Positions 51,064 to 58,024 of a stretch of 64,000 bases of DNA are shown in pieces. The stretch spans positions 50,094 through 114,093 of the forward strand of contig JAGWGB010000003.1 of assembly GCA_028867595.1 (NCBI GenBank). The letters run 5' to 3'. How positions within the stretch are numbered: position 1 is the first letter of the stretch; each line of letters starts with the position of its first letter. The notes beneath the pieces are model-generated. The model saw only the letters and a program-made list of their open reading frames with translations, was not told where the DNA came from and did not search any database. Position numbers and translations under genes: made by a program. This DNA comes from Nitrososphaerota archaeon. GTDB taxonomy: Archaea; Thermoproteota; Nitrososphaeria; Nitrososphaerales; Nitrosopumilaceae.

Positions 51064-51978
51064 ATGAAAGAGCAGGGTAAAATTTGGATGAACGGCAAAC
51101 TTGTTCCGTTCAAGAACGCAAAGGTACATGTTCTTACCCATGCGTTGCATTATTCGACTGCAGTCTTTGAGGGAATCAGGTGCTACAAGACAACAAAGGG
51201 CCCTGCAATTTTTAGACTGCAAGAACATGTTGATAGGTTATTCAAATCTGCAAAAATTTACTCGATGAAGATCCCGTATTCAAAAAAAGAAATTTCTGAC
51301 GGCATCATCAAGACAGTGCAGGCAAGCGGACTGAAAGAATGTTACATCAGACCCATAGCATACTATAGCTATGGAGTTCTTGGACTCACGCCGACTCCAA
51401 ACAAGGTAGATGTGGCAATAGCATGCTGGGAGTGGAATACTGGAGAGTCAAGTGCCGGAAAGGTACGCGGCGCAAGATGTAAGGTTTCAAGTTGGCTTAG
51501 AATAGATTCCAGGTCACAGCCAATGCAGGCAAAAGCCGCATCAAACTATGCAAATGCTGCACTGGCAAGAGTAGAGGCTTTGAAGGACGGATACGATGAA
51601 GCAATAATGTTAAACTATCACGGCAAGGTCTCGGAAGGAAGTGCAGAAAACATCTTTACAGTAATCAAGGGAGAGATAGCTACACCTCCACTAAACGCTG
51701 GAATCTTGGACGGGATAACAAGGGACAGTGTAATCAAGATAGCAAGATCTGAGGGAATCAATGTTGTCGAGCGAGAAATAGACAGGGACGAGCTTTACAT
51801 AGCAGACGAGGTCTTTATGACAGGCACTGCTGCCGAAGTCAAGTCTGTTACAGAGATTGACAATGTTTTGGTGGGAGACGGAAAGCCTGGCCAGATTACA
51901 CGCAAGTTGCAGGAAACATTCTATGAAGCATCTCGCGGTAGAGATGAGCGATTCTCAGACTGGCTTGTACCAATCTAA
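51064..51978 (+). CDS. ilvE: Branched-chain amino acid aminotransferase (paralogue 2)
   Basis: A 304-aa class IV aminotransferase. HALHYSTAVFEGIRCYKT, the PLP-lysine segment MQAKAASNYANAALA, GYDEAIMLNYHGKVSEGSAENIF and EVFMTGTAAEVKSVTEID are all classic BCAT motifs and closer to bacterial IlvE than paralogue 1 at 6872. It makes Leu, Ile and Val from their 2-oxoacids. The ATG at 51064 is used; an upstream in-frame ATG would add 20 unrelated basic residues. Confidence 0.95.
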   Translation: MKEQGKIWMNGKLVPFKNAKVHVLTHALHYSTAVFEGIRCYKTTKGPAIFRLQEHVDRLFKSAKIYSMKIPYSKKEISDGIIKTVQASGLKECYIRPIAYYSYGVLGLTPTPNKVDVAIACWEWNTGESSAGKVRGARCKVSSWLRIDSRSQPMQAKAASNYANAALARVEALKDGYDEAIMLNYHGKVSEGSAENIFTVIKGEIATPPLNAGILDGITRDSVIKIARSEGINVVEREIDRDELYIADEVFMTGTAAEVKSVTEIDNVLVGDGKPGQITRKLQETFYEASRGRDERFSDWLVPI

Positions 51979-52019
51979 GCCTTGAAAGGTTCAATTAAGA
52001 CGTGGAATATAATTAATTC

Positions 52020-52193
52020 ATGGTACTCTCAATGGTTGACCAACACAAGCCCAAGTGCTACATATGCAGCAATGTATTTGAAAACATAGAAGCGTTGAGG
52101 CGACATCAAGAAGTTGACCACAAAGACTTTGTAGAGTTTCACAAAAACATGGACGAGCACGGACCCGCACCAGGAGATGTTACGGTATTTTAG
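52020..52193 (+). CDS. C2H2 zinc-finger protein, possibly the first part of a longer gene
   Basis: A 57-aa frame with one clear C2H2 finger, C13-x2-C16-x12-H29-x4-H34 (CYICSNVFENIEALRRHQEVDH), followed by an acidic and His-containing tail. It ends TTT-TAG. A -1 shift at this TTTT would fuse it, without a break, to a Cys-rich frame ending at 52354 (next feature). Starts at 52020 or 52032 are possible. Small C2H2 proteins occur in thaumarchaea and may bind nucleic acid. Confidence 0.72.
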   Translation: MVLSMVDQHKPKCYICSNVFENIEALRRHQEVDHKDFVEFHKNMDEHGPAPGDVTVF

Positions 52194-52354
52194 GGGAAAA
52201 GTGTTCAGGCCCTGACGCTGAATCAATTTGTTGGTTCTGCAAAAAGGGACGACATCAAGAATGCATGGGAAAGATTCCTACAGATGCCAAGTCGGAAGGG
52301 CCTCATGACTGTACCTTTGACACAAAACTTGTAGACTGTCAATGCTCACACTAA
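52190..52354 (+). CDS. Cys-rich frame without its own start codon
   Basis: An open frame from about 52118 to TAA 52352-52354 with no ATG, GTG or TTG before its key region. Its translation contains seven Cys, including CWFCKKGRHQEC and a CQCSH terminus, far from random composition. It begins one base back from the zinc-finger stop (TTA at 52190). It is either the C-terminal half of the zinc-finger gene reached by a -1 shift or an indel, or a gene starting at an unusual codon (ATT 52187, with GGAG 10 nt upstream). An internal ATG (52265) would lose CWFC. Confidence 0.5.
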   Translation, partial: LGEKCSGPDAESICWFCKKGRHQECMGKIPTDAKSEGPHDCTFDTKLVDCQCSH

Positions 52355-52660
52355 ACAAGTTTGATTCCATTGCAAAGGTTGTTACAAAATAATGAGTTTA
52401 TCAAATGACAGATGTAAAACTAGAGAAATAGATTTGTAAATTATTACTTTTGATCAGATGTCTTTTTTCCGAGCAAGTTTTCTTCTTTTTGTTATGAATT
52501 TTCTTCTTAGAGGACCGTCGATGAATGTACTCATCAAAACTATCTTACATGACAAGATATCATAAAAATCAGTATGTCTCTTTTGAACAAACCTAAAAGT
52601 CTATATTCTATAATAGAAAGTTTTTGGGAATTTTGTCCAAGACCTTTGTATTAGAAGCAG
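52355..52660. other. Region with no certain gene
   Basis: About 300 nt between the Cys-rich frame and tRNA-Lys. The only reading frame of note is the 26-aa basic mini-ORF at 52454-52534 on the minus strand. No repeats or RNA genes were recognised. Confidence 0.4.
52454..52534 (-). CDS. Candidate 26-aa basic mini-protein
   Basis: ATG-to-TGA frame: MSTFIDGPLRRKFITKRRKL plus six residues (ARKKDI), with ten Lys/Arg. A TTTTTATG element lies about 30 nt upstream of the ATG, compatible with a short-leader or leaderless transcript. Like the frame at 50466 it has the size and charge of a tiny RNA-binding or ribosomal protein, but no family is recognised. Confidence 0.4.
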   Translation of the reverse strand: MSTFIDGPLRRKFITKRRKLARKKDI

Positions 52661-52750
52661 CGGGTCTAGTGGGATTTGAACCCACGGCATAGGGATGTCT
52701 CTGAAATGATCATAAGAGTCCCTCGCTCTACCTGGCTGAGCCATAGACCC
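52661..52750 (-). tRNA. tRNA-Lys (CTT) with 16-nt intron
   Basis: Acceptor GGGTCTA/TAGACCC, D-arm GCTC/GAGC, anticodon stem AGGGA/TCCCT, T-arm GTGGG-TTCAAAT-CCCAC, discriminator G. The anticodon loop is 23 nt long. Removing 16 nt (genomic 52697-52712) after position 37 gives CTCTTAA, anticodon CTT. The intron forms a bulge-helix-bulge: 3-nt bulge TAT, 4-bp CTCT/AGAG, 3-nt bulge ACA, with cuts exactly at the canonical positions. Confidence 0.93.
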
Positions 52751-52804
52751 GTAAAATAGCAGACGCTCAAGTCGTTATTAAAAGGATTTGAAAAAGTATG
52801 AGAT

Positions 52805-53401
52805 TTAGTTTTTGACTGTCTCGATTTGAGAATATTTCTCAAGTATCTTTGTCAGTACTGTTGAAACTGGAACATTGTTCATCTTCTCTTTTTCTTCCAA
52901 GAGTTTTCTGTATGCATCAAGTGTGATGTATACTGGAATTGAGCCGTTGCCTTCAAGCAATCCTCTAACTCTGTATAGAGCAGTTTCCATTCCCTTCTCG
53001 GCAGTTTTTGCAAACTTGACCTTGTTTAGAATTCCACCTAGAGGACCAAATGGCATTTCATAGTTTACTGTCATGGTAACACGGGTTGATTTCTCACCCA
53101 GTTCCTTGAACTCTACTGAAATATTCCAAGCCTTGAAAGGTCCCTTGATCATTTTAGCTGCGATCTTTTGTTCTGGAACAAATTCTGTTGTCTCACAGTC
53201 CCACTCGAGTCTCTTGCCATCAAAGTCGCCTATTACCCTAAAGGTAGTACCTACGCCCATTCCTGCCTTTACATCCATAGGAACTACAGTCATTCCTACG
53301 CGTTCTTCGAACTGGTCAGAGATATGCTCTGGTCTTGCAAAGTATGTAAAAACATTCAGGGTTTTTTCTTTGATATCAATTGACTTTGTAACAGTGGTCA
53401 T
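52805..53401 (-). CDS. SRPBCC (START/Bet v1-like) ligand-binding protein
   Basis: A 198-aa protein. The first about 145 residues form a polyketide-cyclase/START-like domain (VTKSIDIKEKTLNVFTYFARPEHI, then GTTFRVIGDFDGKRLEWDCETTEF and RVTMTVNYEMPFGPLGGIL). The last about 45 residues are helical (ITLDAYRKLLEEKEKMN...STVLTKILEKY) and look like an added ribbon-helix-helix-type or dimerisation piece. The ATG at 53401 is used as the domain begins there. Such folds bind hydrophobic ligands; the specific ligand is unknown. Confidence 0.85.
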   Translation of the reverse strand: MTTVTKSIDIKEKTLNVFTYFARPEHISDQFEERVGMTVVPMDVKAGMGVGTTFRVIGDFDGKRLEWDCETTEFVPEQKIAAKMIKGPFKAWNISVEFKELGEKSTRVTMTVNYEMPFGPLGGILNKVKFAKTAEKGMETALYRVRGLLEGNGSIPVYITLDAYRKLLEEKEKMNNVPVSTVLTKILEKYSQIETVKN

Positions 53402-53499
53402 ATGGGCCAATCTTTTCAAACTTGATTTAAAGCTTTTGTTAATTTCCAGAGATCGAGAAGTTTGTAACATTATATTAAAGAATGACCCATTAGAAAAAG

Positions 53500-54057
53500 A
53501 TGATTAATTTTCGGTTTCTAGTTGCAGGATTTGCTTTATTGTTAGTTTTTTCGCCAATGATTCACTATGCAAGTGCCCATGAAAATCTAAACTCTGGCGA
53601 CGAAACAATAGGAAACTATGAAGTGCAGGTGGCAACAGATCCCGAGATCCCGTCTGCAAACCAACCGTTCAAGATGAGTTTTCGAGTGCTAAACCACCAG
53701 TCAGCATCCAACCTGCTCAATTCGTTTGACACAAAACTAAGCGAGGTAGACCACTTTAGAATGGGAGTAAGGATTTATTCCAATAACGAACTTGTCGGTA
53801 CAATTCCTGTTCAGGATTTCAAGGGAGGCGAATGGTCTACCACATATTCATTTCACGAGTCTGGGAACCATGTGATGTATCTTGATCTGTATGATGCAGG
53901 ACCCAATGGTCAAACCCTTACGTATATTTTCAATATTAGTGTGCTTGACATATTTGGTCCTCTGTTTCAGTACATCATCTCTGCCGGCGGAATCAGCTGT
54001 TTCGTATTGATTGGCTGGATAGCAATATCTAAAAAAAGGCTAAAGTCTAAGCACTAG
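53500..54057 (+). CDS. Exported single-span membrane protein near the oxidase locus
   Basis: A 185-aa protein with signal peptide 1-26 (ending HYASAHE), an exported beta-rich domain (YEVQVATDPEIPSANQPFKMSFRVLN..., with HFRMGVRIY and FHESGNHVMYLDLYD), a membrane helix at about 157-177 and a basic tail. The pattern of a His-leading mature end and a beta-domain of this size is like YtkA/FixH-type proteins found near oxidases, but this is only resemblance. It converges on the heme A synthase gene with an 11-nt overlap. Confidence 0.75.
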   Translation: MINFRFLVAGFALLLVFSPMIHYASAHENLNSGDETIGNYEVQVATDPEIPSANQPFKMSFRVLNHQSASNLLNSFDTKLSEVDHFRMGVRIYSNNELVGTIPVQDFKGGEWSTTYSFHESGNHVMYLDLYDAGPNGQTLTYIFNISVLDIFGPLFQYIISAGGISCFVLIGWIAISKKRLKSKH

Positions 54058-54493
54058 TCTTTATTGCTGCGCCGCGAGAGATTCTAAAGGCATAGATTGC
54101 CGTAAGCAGAGTCATTGCAAATAGCAATATTCCTATTCCGTTATGTATTGCAACTATTGTTGCTTTGAGTTGTGTGTTGATTACAATGGCTCCTAGCGCA
54201 ATCTGTGATGTTGCAAAGATTGCTGCAAGCGTTCCTGTGATCTTTATTTTTTTGTGTGAACCTGCAACCTTCCAGCTGCCAACTGCAGTTGCAATTATCA
54301 CTACACCTGTTATTGCTGCAATCAATCTGTGGATCCATTCTGTTAGATATTGTGCAGAAGGCAGAAATCCGCTGGGACAAAGTGGCCACTGGGGACATGC
54401 AAGTCCCTGTCCACTTGACTCTAGATATCCTCCAATGAACATGAGGATGTACAAAATTACAAGTGAACCAAGTGCAAGATACTTGAAATACAT
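54047..54493 (-). CDS. ctaA: Compact heme A synthase (CtaA/COX15-type)
   Basis: A 148-aa membrane protein with four helices, half the usual roughly 300 aa of CtaA/COX15. It retains the paired cysteines GLACPQWPLC (Cys33, Cys39) and EWIHR (His55), plus a second His in AIHNGIG. Half-size archaeal versions are known (Aeropyrum) and probably work as dimers. It converts heme O to heme A for the oxidase encoded next to it. The gene follows the cupredoxin gene directly, so it is part of the cox operon. Confidence 0.9.
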   Translation of the reverse strand: MYFKYLALGSLVILYILMFIGGYLESSGQGLACPQWPLCPSGFLPSAQYLTEWIHRLIAAITGVVIIATAVGSWKVAGSHKKIKITGTLAAIFATSQIALGAIVINTQLKATIVAIHNGIGILLFAMTLLTAIYAFRISRGAAIKTSA

Positions 54494-55513
54494 TTACTTT
54501 ACAATAAAGTTGCCATTCATTCCAAGTGCTGCATGTCCTGGAACTGTACAGATGTAATGATACAGTCCTGGAGTTCCTGCTACAAATGTTACATCACCGG
54601 ATTCTCCTGGCTTCATTGGACTGTCTGCAGTCTTGAATGCAGCATTCCAAACAACTGAGCTTGGGTTGTCTGGGTCTGTCACAACACCAAATGCATGGAA
54701 TGACTTGCTTGGGTTGCTTAGATGTATTGTAACCGTGTCACCGGATTTTACTGTAATGTCAGGATTTGCACCAGGTGATCCTATCGGTGCGTTAAAACCA
54801 TACTTTGAAAAGTCTGAGCTGATTTGGAAGCTTAGTGTAAAGTCAACCTTGTTTCCAGTTGCAGGCACTGTGCCACCAGTTCCTGCTGGGATTCCGCCTG
54901 CTGACTGTCCAGAACCTCCTCCTACTACAATCTTGCCCTCCATGCCAAGTTCTCTATGGCCTGGGACAGCACAGATGTAATAGTATGTACCTGCAGATCC
55001 TGGAACAAAGCTTACAGTACCATGTTCGCCTGGCTTCATTGGACTGTCTGCAGTACCAATTGTGGTACCATCAATGGCAGGACCTGGTCCGCTTGAAGAG
55101 GCAGTGACTGCAAATGCATGAAATGACTTGCCTCCGTTTGTAACATCAAAGTCAATCTTGTCGCCTGGGTTTACGTCGATCTCTGGATCTGCTCCTTGTG
55201 ATCCTATAGGCGCGTTAAAACCATAATTTTTGAAATCTGGCGATTCTACAAACTTTAGTGACACATGAATTTCCTTACCAGTAAAAGTTCCCTGTGTTGA
55301 GGATGGGCCTGCGGCTGCTCCTGCTGCAGCTTGCTTTTCCATCTGCTCTTCCTGCAACCTGCCTGCTTGTGGCAGGTAAGAATTCCAGTAATCATAATGA
55401 GTGAAAAATATCGCGCCACCTACTATTTGGATTCCAATTATAATTGCAAGCATCTTTCCAACTCTTCTAGGGGAGGTCCTATAGACTGGTGCCTCGTGCT
55501 CTGTGCGGCTCAT
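54494..55513 (-). CDS. Membrane-anchored double cupredoxin
   Basis: A 339-aa protein. An N-terminal helix (about 21-39) anchors it outside the membrane. Two plastocyanin-like domains (about 78-198 and 222-339) follow, each with a full type 1 copper set: HAFAV ... CAVPGHRELGM and HAFGV ... CTVPGHAALGM. A Gly/Ala/Thr linker lies between them. In ammonia-oxidising archaea, blue-copper proteins replace cytochrome c; position between coxA and heme A synthase suggests it donates electrons to the oxidase. The start is 1 nt from the coxA stop. Confidence 0.92.
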   Translation of the reverse strand: MSRTEHEAPVYRTSPRRVGKMLAIIIGIQIVGGAIFFTHYDYWNSYLPQAGRLQEEQMEKQAAAGAAAGPSSTQGTFTGKEIHVSLKFVESPDFKNYGFNAPIGSQGADPEIDVNPGDKIDFDVTNGGKSFHAFAVTASSSGPGPAIDGTTIGTADSPMKPGEHGTVSFVPGSAGTYYYICAVPGHRELGMEGKIVVGGGSGQSAGGIPAGTGGTVPATGNKVDFTLSFQISSDFSKYGFNAPIGSPGANPDITVKSGDTVTIHLSNPSKSFHAFGVVTDPDNPSSVVWNAAFKTADSPMKPGESGDVTFVAGTPGLYHYICTVPGHAALGMNGNFIVK

Positions 55514-55514
55514 G

Positions 55515-57062
55515 TCAGTATCCCGAATGACCGCCGTGCGGATTCTTTGCTTCTACTGGATAGTAATACTTTCCACCAATACCCCACGGGTCGTCCATGT
55601 TGGCTTCCTTACCTTTTGCAGAATAGTAGATTAGCGAGGCCAAGAATATTGCAAAGCTTGCTCCGATCATCCACGCGCCTATAGTAGAGATCTGGTTAAG
55701 CTGTGTCCATGAGGTAAACTCTGTCGGATAATCATAAACTCTTCTTGGCATACCTTCAAGACCAAGCAGGTGTTGGGTGAAGAATGTCTGAACGGTTCCC
55801 CAGAACATCAGTACAAAGTGAGCACTGGCCAACTTTTCGTTGTACATTCTTCCCGTGATATACGGGAACATGTAGTATATCATAGCTACAAATCCAAATC
55901 CAATTGTTCCAATGAGGAACAAGTGCATGTGACCTACTACCCAGTATGTTCCGTGCGAGATAAAGTCTAATGGCATTGCAGAGTTTAGCACACCTCCTGC
56001 GCCTGCAGAGAAGAATAATGCAATTCCACCAACTGCAAATTTCATTGGAGCTGCAAAGCGAATTCTTCCTCCCCACATTGTTGCAAGGAAGTTGAAGACG
56101 TGCATTCCCGATGCAGGAACTGCTGCTAAAGTACCAATCATGAATACTACCTTGGTTGTAAAGTCCATTCCAGTTGAGTACATGTGATGTCCCCAAGAGG
56201 CAAATCCAATGATACCTAGCATTACAAATGCAAAGACACCAGAAGCCTGACTGTACAGAGGCTTTCTTGAAAATCTTGGAATAATCTCATACATCATTCC
56301 GATTGCAGGCAATAAGAAGATGTAAACCTCAGGATGGAATGTAAACCAGAACAAGTGTAGATACGCAATAGGATCTCCACCTGCAAATGGATTGAAGAAT
56401 CCTGAAAGTCCGAGTCTGTCAGTCAACATCATGATAAGTGCTGCAGCATATGTCGGCATTGCAACTATAGTCATTAGTGAAACAGTAAGCATTGACCAGG
56501 CAAACAATGGAACTCTTCTAAGTGGAAGGTCGGGATGTTTGCACTTTACAATTGTAACAACGAAATTAATAGATGATAGAATTGAGGAGATGCCTAGAAT
56601 CTTCATGCCGAAAATGAACATGTCTGCTGCAGGACCTGGTGCTCTAATGATAGAATATGGTGCATAAGAGACCCATGTGGTGTCTGCAAATCCAAGCCAG
56701 AGCAATGCAGCACCTACAGGATTCATCCAGAATGCGATTGCATTGAGCTTTGGATATGCCATATCTTTGTATCTGACCATGATTGGGACCAGAATGTTAC
56801 CGATGCCGTTTGCAACCGGAAGTGCAAAAAGGAATAGCATGGTAAGCCCGTGAACTGTGAATATTCTGTTAAACGTTGCAGAATCTGAAACGAGAACTCC
56901 TTGTCCTGGGAAGAACAAGTGTGTTCTGATAATCATTGCCAAGACTCCTCCCATGAATAAGAATACGATACCAAATACCAGATAGAGATAGCCTACATCA
57001 GTGTGGTGTGTTGAGAACATTATCTGCCAGACTGGTCGAGGCTTTTGTAATTCTAGTACCAT
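55515..57062 (-). CDS. coxA: Cytochrome c oxidase subunit I (haem-copper oxidase)
   Basis: A 515-aa protein with about 12 membrane helices. HTDVGYLYL lies at the first helix, and WFTFHPEVYIFLLP carries the His of the Cu-B/heme a3 site and the Glu typical of A-type proton channels. GHHMYSTGMD and GMHVFNFLATMWGG follow, and GHMHLFLIG supplies further haem/copper His ligands. It reduces O2 to water and pumps protons. It lies downstream of coxB and upstream of the cupredoxin gene. The electron donor here is most likely a blue-copper protein instead of cytochrome c. Confidence 0.97.
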   Translation of the reverse strand: MVLELQKPRPVWQIMFSTHHTDVGYLYLVFGIVFLFMGGVLAMIIRTHLFFPGQGVLVSDSATFNRIFTVHGLTMLFLFALPVANGIGNILVPIMVRYKDMAYPKLNAIAFWMNPVGAALLWLGFADTTWVSYAPYSIIRAPGPAADMFIFGMKILGISSILSSINFVVTIVKCKHPDLPLRRVPLFAWSMLTVSLMTIVAMPTYAAALIMMLTDRLGLSGFFNPFAGGDPIAYLHLFWFTFHPEVYIFLLPAIGMMYEIIPRFSRKPLYSQASGVFAFVMLGIIGFASWGHHMYSTGMDFTTKVVFMIGTLAAVPASGMHVFNFLATMWGGRIRFAAPMKFAVGGIALFFSAGAGGVLNSAMPLDFISHGTYWVVGHMHLFLIGTIGFGFVAMIYYMFPYITGRMYNEKLASAHFVLMFWGTVQTFFTQHLLGLEGMPRRVYDYPTEFTSWTQLNQISTIGAWMIGASFAIFLASLIYYSAKGKEANMDDPWGIGGKYYYPVEAKNPHGGHSGY

Positions 57063-57120
57063 GATTCTCCCTCTGTCTTTTCAGATATCTTTGGTATACA
57101 TAAAATGTTTATGCTTATTT

Positions 57121-57546
57121 TCAAGACTTGTCATCCTCCACTACGAGTGATCCTCTCATGTTATAGTGTAACAATCCGCAATATTCTCTGCACTGTATTG
57201 GATATGTGCCTACTTCATTTGGTGCAAACCATGCGTGGTTTGTGTGTCCTGGCACTGCATCTTCAAAGACTACCCAGTCTGGAATGTTAAAAGAGTGCAT
57301 TACGTCTTTTGAATAGATCTCAAAGAGGTATGCATGATCCTTTTTCAAGTGTAATGTAGAAATTTCTTTTGTGCCGTCTGCATGTTCAAATGACCAGAAC
57401 CACTGCTGGCCTGTCACCTTGATTACTTCGGCATCTGCTGGGACTGCCTCTACTTCTTTTTGGACAATCCAAGAATCTACACCGACATAACATAATACTG
57501 CAATAACTATTGCGACAAAGACCCACTCTGCTGTATCGTGACCCAT
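57121..57546 (-). CDS. coxB: Cytochrome c oxidase subunit II, Cu-A domain part
   Basis: A 141-aa protein with one membrane helix (about 8-25) and the periplasmic-side Cu-A domain. Complete Cu-A ligands are His84 (DVMHSF), Cys119-x3-Cys123-x3-His127-x2-Met130 (CREYCGLLHYNM). GQQWFWSFEH is the aromatic electron-entry box. Ordinary subunit II has two membrane helices; the missing first helix appears to be the adjacent upstream ORF, whose stop directly abuts this ATG. Confidence 0.95.
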   Translation of the reverse strand: MGHDTAEWVFVAIVIAVLCYVGVDSWIVQKEVEAVPADAEVIKVTGQQWFWSFEHADGTKEISTLHLKKDHAYLFEIYSKDVMHSFNIPDWVVFEDAVPGHTNHAWFAPNEVGTYPIQCREYCGLLHYNMRGSLVVEDDKS

Positions 57547-57855
57547 CTAGTGACCCTCCTCTTCATAGCTTCCAGCTGTTGGATCGTCAAGATGCTCCCA
57601 CTTGGTAGGGGCTTTGTTCTTTGGATTTGATTCTCTGAACCTCCAGACAAGCCAGATCATTGTACCGGATACAATGGCACCAACCGTAAATGCGGCTGTT
57701 GTCATCCTAAAGAACTCGTTCCAGACCTCTGCTCTTAGGTTGATGTATTGCTTTGCAGATGTCTGCTGCGCAAGCTGGGCATGTGCAAAGTGAAGTTGGG
57801 AAACAAGAGCCAAGGCGACTAACGTAATAATGGAAATAGCAATGAGAGTTTTCAT
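57547..57855 (-). CDS. Small membrane protein, probably the split N-terminal helix of CoxII
   Basis: A 102-aa protein. It has a signal peptide (1-27, ending HFAHA) and one membrane helix (about 51-71, TAAFTVGAIVSGTMIWLVW), followed by RFRESNPKNKAPTKWEHLDDP. Helix-then-RFR-then-Asn/Lys-rich is how helix I and the connecting loop of subunit II look, and the next gene lacks that helix. The two are adjacent with no gap. I read it as a separately encoded helix I, although an unrelated small oxidase subunit is possible. Confidence 0.7.
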   Translation of the reverse strand: MKTLIAISIITLVALALVSQLHFAHAQLAQQTSAKQYINLRAEVWNEFFRMTTAAFTVGAIVSGTMIWLVWRFRESNPKNKAPTKWEHLDDPTAGSYEEEGH

Positions 57856-57883
57856 TTGCTGTTTTCACGTGCACTCCACTTTC

Positions 57884-57890
57884 TATTTAA
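57884..57890 (-). promoter_or_regulatory. TATA box of the cox operon
   Basis: TTAAATA (minus strand) is centred about 32 nt upstream of the first cox-operon ATG (57855), inside an AT-rich stretch; no Shine-Dalgarno is evident between. Confidence 0.45.
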
Positions 57891-58024
57891 GCGTTTTGAA
57901 GATTGTCAGCGATCGAGTTAGTTTTAAGATCGCAATTCTTGGAAAAAGACTTGCGACTTGTAATTAAGTTTTTTTAAATATTTATTTGTGGTTAATTACC
58001 AGATGTTTTTTAAAGCACATAATT

